Positions 7,851-15,134 of a stretch of DNA of 35,676 bases are shown one piece after another. The notes under the pieces were generated by a model. That model saw nothing but the letters and a program-made list of their open reading frames with translations, did no database searches and was not told where the DNA came from. A program made the position numbers and the translations under genes. This DNA is from Pseudomonadota bacterium. Lineage in GTDB: Bacteria > Pseudomonadota > Alphaproteobacteria > Rhizobiales > Devosiaceae. The DNA is taken from the NCBI GenBank assembly GCA_023390785.1, contig JAEWCE010000134.1, positions 1 through 35,676 on the forward strand, in the 5' to 3' direction. The first letter of the stretch is position 1; each line of letters opens with the position of its first letter.

Positions 7851-9151
7851 ACCACCACCTCGTGCGCCACCCGGCCGGCCTCGCCGAAAATTCTCAGATA
7901 GCGCGCGATTTCCTTGGGTTCCCCGGTCGCCTTTTCGGGGTTGTCTGAGAGCTTCACCGCCGGACGCCCATTCGCCGAGCTGACCTTGCAGACCAGCGAG
8001 ATCGGGTCGAGCCGATGATTGACGAATGGCGAGCAGCCGACGAAATCGTTGGTGAGGTTGGTGCCCCAGCCAAAAGCCATGCGCACCCGGCCGTCGAAGT
8101 GATGATAGGCCTCCTCGATCATGTCGACGTCGAGGCCGTCGGAAAACACCAGCAGCTTCTCCCGCGCGTCGCGGCCGCGGCTTTTCCACCAGTTCATGAT
8201 CTTCTCGCCGCCCTCGATGGCCGGCGCGCTGTCGGGCCGGAAGCCGGTCCAGTCGGCGACCCAGTCCGGCGCATCGCGCAGGAACGCATCGGTGCCGAAG
8301 GCATCGGGCAGGACGATCAGCAGATTGCCGCCGTAGTAGCTCTCCCAGTCCTCCAGCACCTGGTACTGCGCCGCCTTGAGCGCGGTCTCGTTGGGCGCAA
8401 TGGCCGCCAGCACCATCGGCAACTCGTGCGCATTGGTTCCGAGCGCCTCGAGGTCGTTGTCCATGGCGAGCAGCACGTTGGATGTGCCGGTGAAGCTTTC
8501 GCCCAGCCCTTCCTTCAGCGCCTCGACACACCAGCGCTGCCACAGGAACGAGTGCCGCCGCCGCGTGCCGAAATCGGAGATGCGCAACTGTGGCAGCTTC
8601 TTCAGTCGCTCGACCTTCTCCCACATCTTGGCCTTGGCCCGCGCATAGGTGACATCGAGCGTGAACGGCCCGTAATTGCGCAGCGCCGCGCGCGAACGCA
8701 GCTCGTTGATGATCGCGAGCGCCGGAATCTCCCACATCGTGGTCTCGACCCAGCGGCCGCGGAAATTGAGCACGAACTGACCGTCGCGCTTGCTGAGCTC
8801 GTAGTCGGGCAGCGCGAAATCCTCGAGCCAGCGCAGGAACTCGGGCGAAAAGATCTGCTTGGAGCCGTAGAAGCTGTTGCCCGCCAGCCAGATCATCTCT
8901 TTCTTGGAGAACCGCAGCGTCCGGGCGTGGTCCAGCTGAGCCCTCAATTCGTCTTCATCGATCTCCTCGGCCAGCCGCACGCTGCTCTTGCGGTTGATCA
9001 GCGAAAAGGTCGCGTCGACCTTCGGATATAGCCCCCAGATCATCTGCAACATCAATAGCTTGTAGAAATCCGTATCGAGCAGCGAGCGCACGATCGGGTC
9101 GAGCTTCCAGGTGTGGTTGTAGACGCGCCGCGCGATATCGGTCTTGGGCAT
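7847..9151 (-). CDS. pncB: Nicotinate phosphoribosyltransferase
   Basis: 434 residues. The enzyme makes nicotinate mononucleotide from nicotinate and PRPP with ATP hydrolysis, the entry step of the Preiss-Handler NAD salvage path in the cytosol. Seen: the N-terminal LLDTDFYKLLMLQ motif (24-36), WEIPALAIINE (140-150), ISDFGTRRRHSFLWQ (191-205), TGTSNVLLAM (221-230) and GTNAHELPM (238-246), whose His242 is placed like the phosphorylated histidine of the family. Length is typical. ATG at 9151 with GGAG 8 bases upstream. It overlaps the hydroxypyruvate isomerase-like gene by 4 bases and is divergent from the Gfo/Idh gene. Confidence 0.95.
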   Translation of the reverse strand: MPKTDIARRVYNHTWKLDPIVRSLLDTDFYKLLMLQMIWGLYPKVDATFSLINRKSSVRLAEEIDEDELRAQLDHARTLRFSKKEMIWLAGNSFYGSKQIFSPEFLRWLEDFALPDYELSKRDGQFVLNFRGRWVETTMWEIPALAIINELRSRAALRNYGPFTLDVTYARAKAKMWEKVERLKKLPQLRISDFGTRRRHSFLWQRWCVEALKEGLGESFTGTSNVLLAMDNDLEALGTNAHELPMVLAAIAPNETALKAAQYQVLEDWESYYGGNLLIVLPDAFGTDAFLRDAPDWVADWTGFRPDSAPAIEGGEKIMNWWKSRGRDAREKLLVFSDGLDVDMIEEAYHHFDGRVRMAFGWGTNLTNDFVGCSPFVNHRLDPISLVCKVSSANGRPAVKLSDNPEKATGEPKEIARYLRIFGEAGRVAHEVVV

Positions 9152-9307
9152 GGCCGCACTCCAAATCGGCGCCCTTCCTACTGCGACAGTCCCGGCAAGG
9201 AAACCCGTAAGTCGAGCCGTACGCGATCCCTGCCGCTGGCACTTGCTCCCGCGCCGGTCCACGATATGGTCGGCGCCCGCAACGTTGTTTCTACTCGAGG
9301 CATAGTA

Positions 9308-10315
9308 ATGGCCGACCGCAAAGTCCGCTGGGGCATCGTCTCCACCGCCGATATCGGCATGAAGAAGGTCAATCCGGCCATCATGCGCTCGCCTCACAGC
9401 GAGATCGTCGCTCTCGCCTCGCGCGACAAGCGCAAGGCCGAGGCCGCGCTGGCCGAGCTCGGCATCGCCGCCGGCCGGGCCTATGGCTCCTACGAGGAGC
9501 TGCTCGCCGACCCCGGTGTCGATGCCATCTACAATCCGCTTCCCAACCACCTCCACGTGCCGATCACGCTGGCCGCGGCGAAGGCCGGCAAGCACGTGCT
9601 ATGCGAAAAGCCGATCGCCATCACCGCCGAGGAGGCCGTCCAGCTGCTGCAGGTGCCCGATGACGTGATCATCGCCGAGGCCTTCATGGTGCGTCACCAC
9701 CCGCAATGGCAGCGGGCGCGCGACATCGTGCGCTCTGGGGAACTCGGGCCGGTCAAGCTCGTGCGCGGCGTATTCCTCTATTTCAACGACGATCCCACCA
9801 ACGTCCGCAACATTGCCGATATCGGCGGCGGCGGCATCATGGATATCGGCTGCTATTGCGTGGTCGCCGGCCGTTATCTGTTCGAGGCCGAACCTAGCCG
9901 CGTCGTGGCGCTGGTCGACCGCGACGCGAACTTCCGCACCGACCGGCTCGCCAGCGTCATCGCTGACTTCGGTGACGGCCGGCAATTGAGCTTCGTCTGC
10001 GGCACGCAGAGCAGCGGCCGGCAATCGGTCGAGGCGATCGGCCCTAAGGGCAGCCTCGAAATCGTCATTCCATTCAATGCCCCTGCCAATGAGAAGACTG
10101 CACTGATCGTCGGCAACAGCTTCGATCGCAACCTCAACCGCCGCGAGATCCTGCCGGCGATCGACCAATACACGGCGCAGGCCGAGAACTTCGCGCTCGC
10201 GGTTCTCGGCGAGCAACAGGCGCCGTACGGCGTCGAGGATGCGATCGCGCAGATGCGTGTGCTCGACGCCATCTTCCGCAGCGAAAAGTCCGGCACCTGG
10301 GAAGCCGTGCGGTGA
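9308..10315 (+). CDS. Gfo/Idh/MocA family NAD(P)-dependent oxidoreductase
   Basis: 335 residues. An N-terminal Rossmann fold (WGIVSTADIGMKKVNPAI) is followed by the conserved HVLCEKPIA motif (EKP at 100-102), whose Lys is used in catalysis, and the C-terminal domain motif GGGGIMDIGCY (173-183) typical of the family. Members oxidise or epimerise sugars, sugar acids and inositols. The substrate is unknown; the context of a sugar catabolism island suggests a sugar or uronic acid derivative. GAGG lies 7 bases before the ATG. The gene overlaps the SDR gene by 4 bases (GTGA), so the two dehydrogenases are made together. Confidence 0.92.
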   Translation: MADRKVRWGIVSTADIGMKKVNPAIMRSPHSEIVALASRDKRKAEAALAELGIAAGRAYGSYEELLADPGVDAIYNPLPNHLHVPITLAAAKAGKHVLCEKPIAITAEEAVQLLQVPDDVIIAEAFMVRHHPQWQRARDIVRSGELGPVKLVRGVFLYFNDDPTNVRNIADIGGGGIMDIGCYCVVAGRYLFEAEPSRVVALVDRDANFRTDRLASVIADFGDGRQLSFVCGTQSSGRQSVEAIGPKGSLEIVIPFNAPANEKTALIVGNSFDRNLNRREILPAIDQYTAQAENFALAVLGEQQAPYGVEDAIAQMRVLDAIFRSEKSGTWEAVR

Positions 10316-11079
10316 CCTCGAGCTTCGATCTCAGCGGCCGCACGGCGCTGGTCACGGGCGCGGCACGAGGCCTCGGCCGCGCCGTCGCGCTCGCCCTTGC
10401 CGACGCAGGCGCCGACGTCGCCCTCGGACTCCGCGATAGCGATGCCGACCAGGGCCTCGTCGCAGAGATCGAAGCCAAGGGCCGGCGCGCCATGCGGTTG
10501 CAGATGGACGTCCTCGATCTCACGCAAGGGCGCGCCGCGATCGACGCGGCCATCGACCGCTTCGGCAAGCTTGACATCCTCGTCAACAATGCCGGAGGCG
10601 GCGTCGAGGAGCGGCCGGTCGAAGACTACGACGAGGACACCTTCGGCGCCGTGCTCGACCTGAATGTGAAATCGACGTTCTTTCTCACCCAATACGCCGG
10701 CCGGCACATGCTCGACCGCCGCCAGGGGGCCATCGTCAACATGGGCTCGCAGGCCGGCGCTGTAGCGCTACCGGGCGAAGCGGTCTACTGCCTCAGCAAG
10801 GCCGCCGTATCGCATATGACCCGCTGCTTTGCCGTCGAATGGGGCGGGCGCAATGTGCGCGTCAACTGCGTGGCGCCGACCTTCATTGAGACCGACGGCA
10901 CCGCCGCCATGCTGGCCCGTCCCGGCTTTCGCGCCGAGGTGATTGACCGCATTGCCGCCCTGCACCGCATCGGCCAGCCGCGCGAGGTCGCCGACGCCGT
11001 GGTTTTCCTTGCCTCCGACGCCGCCTCGCTCATCACCGGACAGACATTGCTGGTCGACGGCGGCTGGACCGCTCGCTAG
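10312..11079 (+). CDS. Short-chain dehydrogenase/reductase (classical SDR)
   Basis: 255 residues. The cofactor motif TGAARGLG is at 15-22, the NNAG motif at 92-95, and the catalytic residues are Asn118, Ser146, Tyr159 and Lys163 (GSQAG and YCLSK). Asp/Arg near residues 41-43 do not decide NAD versus NADP. It starts with GTG overlapping the Gfo/Idh stop. SDRs with this context often oxidise or reduce sugar or uronate intermediates; this is inference. It ends 50 bases before the convergent SMP-30 gene without a clear terminator between them. Confidence 0.93.
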   Translation: MTSSFDLSGRTALVTGAARGLGRAVALALADAGADVALGLRDSDADQGLVAEIEAKGRRAMRLQMDVLDLTQGRAAIDAAIDRFGKLDILVNNAGGGVEERPVEDYDEDTFGAVLDLNVKSTFFLTQYAGRHMLDRRQGAIVNMGSQAGAVALPGEAVYCLSKAAVSHMTRCFAVEWGGRNVRVNCVAPTFIETDGTAAMLARPGFRAEVIDRIAALHRIGQPREVADAVVFLASDAASLITGQTLLVDGGWTAR

Positions 11080-11129
11080 CCCCGTCCGTCTGCTTTGTCC
11101 GATCGAGGATCGCCCGCCCGACCGCTGGA

Positions 11130-12044
11130 TCAATAGGTCTTGGCGCCGTTGGTCATCACGTACACGGCATAGAGCGAGGTCGTGGCGCAGATATAGAGGC
11201 GGTTGCGCTTGAGGCCGCCGAAACAGACATTGGCCACCACCTCGGGCACCAGGATCTTGCCGATCAGCGTGCCGTCCGGTTCGTAGCAATGCACGCCGTC
11301 CTCTGCGCTGGTCCAGATGCGACCCTCCACGTCGAGGCGGAAGCCATCGAACAGCCCTGCCGTCGACTCGGCGAAGACGCGACCGCCGCCGAGCCTATCG
11401 CCATGAACGTCGAACACCCTGATGTGCCTGGGATACTGTGCCCCGTGCGTATGCCCGGTGTCGGCGATGTAGAGCTGCTGTTCATCGAGCGAAAAGGCGA
11501 GCCCGTTCGGCTTGATCATGTCGGTGACCACCGCCGTGACCGCACCCGTCGCCGGATCCACCCGATACACGTTGGAGCGGCCGATCTCGCTCGACCCCTT
11601 GTGTCCCTCGTAGTCGCTGTCGATGCCGTAGGTCGGATCGGTAAACCAGATCGAGCCGTCCGACTTGACCACTACATCGTTGGGTGAGTTGAGCCGCTTG
11701 CCCTCGAAGCGGTCCGCCACCACGGTGATGGTGCCGTCGTGCTCGGTGCGCGTCACGCGTCGCTCACCATGCTCGCAGGTGATCTGCCGGCCCTGCCGAT
11801 CGACCGTATTGCCGTTTGAATAGTTGGACGGGGAGCGGAACACACTCACCGACCCGTCGGTCTCGTCGAAACGCATCTGGCGGTTGTTGGGTATGTCCGA
11901 CCAGACGAGGAAACGGCCGCCACCGAACCAGGCCGGCCCTTCCGCCCATTTGCAGCCGGTGTAGAGATGGTCCAGCCTGGCATTGCCGTTGACCAGCCGG
12001 CCGAAGCGCGGGTCGATGATCTCATAGGTGGACGGGGCGCCCAT
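11130..12044 (-). CDS. SMP-30/gluconolactonase family lactonase
   Basis: 304 residues, a six-bladed beta-propeller of the SMP-30/LRE family. The likely metal ligands are visible: Glu35 in KWAEGPAW, Asn180 in KPNGLAFS and Asp233 in LFDGFRLD, with the substrate-site NSPNDVVV at 119-126. Such enzymes hydrolyse sugar lactones formed by sugar dehydrogenases, which fits the neighbouring Gfo/Idh and SDR genes. There is no signal peptide, so it should be cytosolic. It is downstream of the ROK regulator on the same strand with a 65-base gap. Confidence 0.92.
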   Translation of the reverse strand: MGAPSTYEIIDPRFGRLVNGNARLDHLYTGCKWAEGPAWFGGGRFLVWSDIPNNRQMRFDETDGSVSVFRSPSNYSNGNTVDRQGRQITCEHGERRVTRTEHDGTITVVADRFEGKRLNSPNDVVVKSDGSIWFTDPTYGIDSDYEGHKGSSEIGRSNVYRVDPATGAVTAVVTDMIKPNGLAFSLDEQQLYIADTGHTHGAQYPRHIRVFDVHGDRLGGGRVFAESTAGLFDGFRLDVEGRIWTSAEDGVHCYEPDGTLIGKILVPEVVANVCFGGLKRNRLYICATTSLYAVYVMTNGAKTY

Positions 12045-12109
12045 GCGTTTGTCTCCCTGTGTCTTGGCTGAGTGCTAGCACGAGGCCGTAAGACGCGCCG
12101 CCGCTTTTA

Positions 12110-13327
12110 TCAGGCATCGTCCATGTGCCCGAGCTCGCGGGAATAGTAGCGGCGCACCATCCGCAATTGCGCTGCGCCCTGCGCCGCACCCGACCGGCCG
12201 ATATGGCCGGCGCGCACCGATGGACGGACATGCCCGAGCCCGGGAATTTCGACGATCCTGTTGCCGACTGCCTCGATCAGCCGGTCCAGCATTGGTCGCG
12301 GCAGCCGCGATTCGAGCACGGCAAAGTCGATCTCGAGCACGGCCCCCGTGTTGAGGATGGCCTGTGCCAGCGCCAGGGCGGCATCCTCAATCCACGCTTC
12401 GACAATGGCTTGGAGCGGCGCGGGGGGCTCGCCTTGCATCACGTCGGCGAGGGCCGCTCCACCTGCCTTGAGGCGCCCGTCCAGGACGGACAGGGAGGCG
12501 ATCTCGTCGATGATACGGCGATTGCCGGCCCGGTCGCTGACCAGCATCGAGCCCAGATTGGTCGTCGCGCCGGCCATCCGCTGCCATAGCTGATCGCCCG
12601 AAATGATGCCGGCCGCAACGAATGTGTCGATCAACAGGAACACAAATCCGCCGGGACGCGGCGGCGCCATGATGGTGTATTCCGCAAAGCAGGCGGCATT
12701 GCCGTCGTTGAATGTCTGCACATCGTACCCGGTGACCCTGGCCGCCTCATGTCCCGCCTGCAGGCTCCTCCAGGCCTCGATCTGTCCCGCGGGGGCCGTA
12801 AGCAGGGATGACGTCTCCCCCAGGCCGGCGGGGATGGCGAGGCCGAGGCCGATGATCTTCTTGCGGGCCACGGCGTCAAGCGGCCTGGTGAGCGACCCCA
12901 GCATATCAGCAAGCAGCCCGAAGACCGACCGGCCGTCGGGATAGGCGTACTCGACGCGCTGGTAGGCAAGCACCTCTCCAACGAGATCGGTCAGCGCCAC
13001 CTCGAGGTGGGTCCAGCCGATCTCCGCGCCCAAAGCAAGTGCGCCTTCCGGGTTGAGGTACAGCGGCGTCGCCGGTTGCCCGCGTCCGCCACCGCGACGC
13101 GCCGGCCCACGCCGAAGCAATCCCGCGTCCTCCAGTCCATCGAGCACCGACGACACCGTCTGCGGTGCAAGACCGGTATAACGGGCGATATCGGCGTTGG
13201 AGAGGCCAGGATAGACAGACAACACGCTCAGGATGGCGCGCTGATTGCTGAAACGGACCTGATGGGGCTGCATACCGCGGGCGACATTGCCCAAATAGTC
13301 TTTCGAATGGTCCTTATCGACCTCCAC
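12110..13327 (-). CDS. ROK family transcriptional regulator with degenerate sugar site
   Basis: About 405 residues. An N-terminal winged helix-turn-helix (QRAILSVLSVYPGLSNADIA followed by TGLAPQTVSSVLDGLEDAGLL) precedes a ROK domain with ALGAEIGWTHLEVALTDLVG and FNDGNAACFAEY. The zinc cluster C-x-C-G-x-x-G-C of typical ROK proteins is missing, and the usual G-E-x-G-H segment reads NLGSMLVSD, so the conserved His is lost. It probably binds DNA and a sugar-like effector but is not a kinase. The start is uncertain: GTG at 13327 has a G-rich region upstream; TTG at 13348 and ATG at 13273 are alternatives. It likely governs itself and the SMP-30 gene. Confidence 0.83.
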   Translation of the reverse strand: MEVDKDHSKDYLGNVARGMQPHQVRFSNQRAILSVLSVYPGLSNADIARYTGLAPQTVSSVLDGLEDAGLLRRGPARRGGGRGQPATPLYLNPEGALALGAEIGWTHLEVALTDLVGEVLAYQRVEYAYPDGRSVFGLLADMLGSLTRPLDAVARKKIIGLGLAIPAGLGETSSLLTAPAGQIEAWRSLQAGHEAARVTGYDVQTFNDGNAACFAEYTIMAPPRPGGFVFLLIDTFVAAGIISGDQLWQRMAGATTNLGSMLVSDRAGNRRIIDEIASLSVLDGRLKAGGAALADVMQGEPPAPLQAIVEAWIEDAALALAQAILNTGAVLEIDFAVLESRLPRPMLDRLIEAVGNRIVEIPGLGHVRPSVRAGHIGRSGAAQGAAQLRMVRRYYSRELGHMDDA

Positions 13328-13383
13328 GCCCCCGCCCCCAGCAGTCAAATACGACTAAAGTTTGTAATAGTACTAATCATTTT

Positions 13384-13402
13384 CTCGTTGAGCTGCAACG
13401 AG
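13384..13402. promoter_or_regulatory. Inverted repeat in the ROK regulator upstream region
   Basis: CTCGTTG (13384-13390), AGCTG, CAACGAG (13396-13402). A perfect 8-base palindrome TAGTACTA lies closer to the gene, near 13364-13371, in an AT-rich stretch that probably holds the promoter. Either dyad could be an autoregulatory site. The assignment is from position only. Confidence 0.35.
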
Positions 13403-13418
13403 TTAAGCGGATCGAGGG

Positions 13419-13440
13419 AAAAACGCCGGAAAGCCCCGGC
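13419..13440 (-). terminator. Rho-independent terminator behind the ThuA-like gene
   Basis: On the minus strand GCCGG (13440-13436), loop GGCTTT, CCGGC (13429-13425), then GTTTTT. It ends the DUF2264-hydroxyacid dehydrogenase-ThuA operon before the ROK gene. A second hairpin, ATAGCGAC-TTTG-GTCGCTAT read on the minus strand (13450-13469), overlaps the ThuA stop codon just upstream and may aid termination or protect the mRNA end. Confidence 0.65.
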
Positions 13441-13465
13441 TGGCGGGCGATAGCGACCAAAGTCG

Positions 13466-14119
13466 CTATGCGATTTTGCCCGTTCGGGACGCCCAGATGA
13501 GTCCCCGAAGCAGGATTTTATGACCTTCGGGGTGCGAAAATTCCTCTGGGCTGTGCCCCAGTGCGGAATAGAAGATACGGCCGGCGCCGAAATGGCGTTT
13601 GTAGACGACCGGCATGGTGACGCCGCGCGTCACTGGATCGTGCGTGCCATCGAAGGTGGTGGTGGCCAGCACCTCGATCGAAGGATCGTAGTGCAGGTAA
13701 TATTGCTCGCTGCGATAGGCAAAGCCGACGATGCCCTGCATCACCGGATCGTCGGGACGCGTGATGTCGACCCGGAAATCGACGATGCCGCCCGGATGCG
13801 CCACCCATTGCGCCCCGAGCAGGAACTGATAGTCCACCGAGCTGCGGAACGCCGTGGCCGGTAGATGCGGACCGCCGAGGCCAAGCCCGCCGCGCACCGC
13901 CGCAGCCAGCCGATTGATCACCTCGCTTTCGACCGTCGCATTGGTGATCAATGGCACCACCAGGTCGAACCGACCGAGGTCGGGGCCGCCCAGCGCCGCA
14001 AAGTCCGGCGTGACCACGGTCTCGTAGCCCTCGGCCACAAGCAGCGCCGACACCGCCGCCGCCATTTCGGCTGGCCTATGCCCCTCCCAGCCGCCCCAGA
14101 CGATCAGCGCGCGCGGCAT
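13466..14119 (-). CDS. ThuA-like domain protein (class I glutamine amidotransferase-like fold)
   Basis: 217 residues. N-terminal ALIVWGGWEGHRPAEMA, central VVPLITNATVESEVINRL, then ITRPDDPVMQGI, and near the C-terminus MPVVYKRHFGAGRIFYSALG with HSPEEF. These are the marks of ThuA/trehalose utilization-like proteins, found in many sugar utilization loci of Rhizobiales. The biochemical role of ThuA is not firmly settled; ThuA/ThuB in Sinorhizobium convert trehalose-type disaccharides to 3-keto derivatives. The gene starts 7 bases after the hydroxyacid dehydrogenase stop and is the last gene of its operon. Cytosolic. Confidence 0.85.
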   Translation of the reverse strand: MPRALIVWGGWEGHRPAEMAAAVSALLVAEGYETVVTPDFAALGGPDLGRFDLVVPLITNATVESEVINRLAAAVRGGLGLGGPHLPATAFRSSVDYQFLLGAQWVAHPGGIVDFRVDITRPDDPVMQGIVGFAYRSEQYYLHYDPSIEVLATTTFDGTHDPVTRGVTMPVVYKRHFGAGRIFYSALGHSPEEFSHPEGHKILLRGLIWASRTGKIA

Positions 14120-14126
14120 CGGTGCG

Positions 14127-15134
14127 TCAGGCCAACTGGCGCAACATCGAAGGCTGCACCTGATGATTGAGCGGCCGGCCGGCGGTGAAGCGCTCGATCT
14201 CGTCGACGACCAGATTACCCAGCCGCGCCCGCTCGCTGCCGACCGCGCCGGCGATGTGCGGTGTCAGAAAGACATTGGGCAGCGTAAATAGCAGTGAGTC
14301 GGGTGCAGCGATCTCGGGGTCGGTTACGTCGATCACCGCCGAGATACGGCCGGTTGCAAGTTCGGCGACCAGCGCCGCCTCATCCACCAGCGCCCCACGC
14401 GCCGTGTTGATCAGCGTTGCACCATTGCGCATCAAGCCCAACTCGCGCTGCCCGATCATGTGCCGGGTCGAGGGCAGCGACGGCGCGTGCAGCGACACCA
14501 CGTCGGAGCGTGCGATCAGTTCCTCGAGGTCGACCAGTTCGGCGTGGCGACAGACGTCGTCGCCGGGCCGCACATGTGGATCGTAGAGCAGCACCGAGAA
14601 CTCGAACGGCCGCAACAGCTCGATGATGCGACGGCCGATGTGCGACGCCCCCACGATGCCGATGGTGCGCCGGTAGTTGCCGACGGGGGTATCCATCAGC
14701 GCGTAGCTCGAGCTGCGCGTCCGGTCCTCGCGATAGAGATCGCGGAAATGCAGTGCCTGCTTGTTGGCGAGGATGATCATGGCCAGCGTGTATTCGGCCA
14801 CCGGGACCGCATTTGCCGCCACCGAGTTGGTTACCGCGATGCCGGCCTCGAACACCACCGGATCGAGATGGTATTTCACCGTACCGGCAGCATGAGCGAT
14901 GAGCTTGAGTGCGGGCGCCGCCGCCACGACCTCCCGTGAAATGAACGGACAGCCCCAGCCGGTCACCAGGATTTCGGTCTCGCTCAAGATGTCGCGTGCT
15001 GGCGGCGTCTCGAAATCGTGCAGCGGATCATTCGACAGTACCTCGCACAACTCCCTGAGGCGCGCCAGCGCCGCCGCGTCGAAGACGAAGCGCGTCTTGC
15101 CCGGAGACATCGCGAAGGCAAGCTTGGGCCGCAT
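14127..15134 (-). CDS. D-2-hydroxyacid dehydrogenase (NAD-dependent)
   Basis: 335 residues of the D-isomer-specific 2-hydroxyacid dehydrogenase family. The catalytic set can be seen: Arg246 in INTARGALVDE, Asp269 and Glu274 in the VIDVTDPE segment, and His293 in LTPHIAGA. The Rossmann motif reads GIVGASHIGRR (159-169), with Ser in place of the second glycine, which may affect cofactor binding. These enzymes reduce 2-keto acids or oxidise D-2-hydroxy acids. The substrate is unknown. It is coupled to the DUF2264 gene by a TGATG overlap, and precedes the ThuA-like gene by 7 bases, so the three gene products likely act on one substrate family. Confidence 0.9.
   Translation of the reverse strand: MRPKLAFAMSPGKTRFVFDAAALARLRELCEVLSNDPLHDFETPPARDILSETEILVTGWGCPFISREVVAAAPALKLIAHAAGTVKYHLDPVVFEAGIAVTNSVAANAVPVAEYTLAMIILANKQALHFRDLYREDRTRSSSYALMDTPVGNYRRTIGIVGASHIGRRIIELLRPFEFSVLLYDPHVRPGDDVCRHAELVDLEELIARSDVVSLHAPSLPSTRHMIGQRELGLMRNGATLINTARGALVDEAALVAELATGRISAVIDVTDPEIAAPDSLLFTLPNVFLTPHIAGAVGSERARLGNLVVDEIERFTAGRPLNHQVQPSMLRQLA

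Noticed and set aside
7041..8735. A continuous 564-codon frame joining the isomerase-like gene with sequence inside pncB
   Set aside because: The upstream half is pncB read in the wrong frame. The isomerase starts at TTG 7850, just at the pncB stop, so it is an overlap and not a fusion protein.
11080..11129. Terminator between the convergent SDR and SMP-30 genes
   Set aside because: No stem with a following T-run could be found in the 50-base gap.
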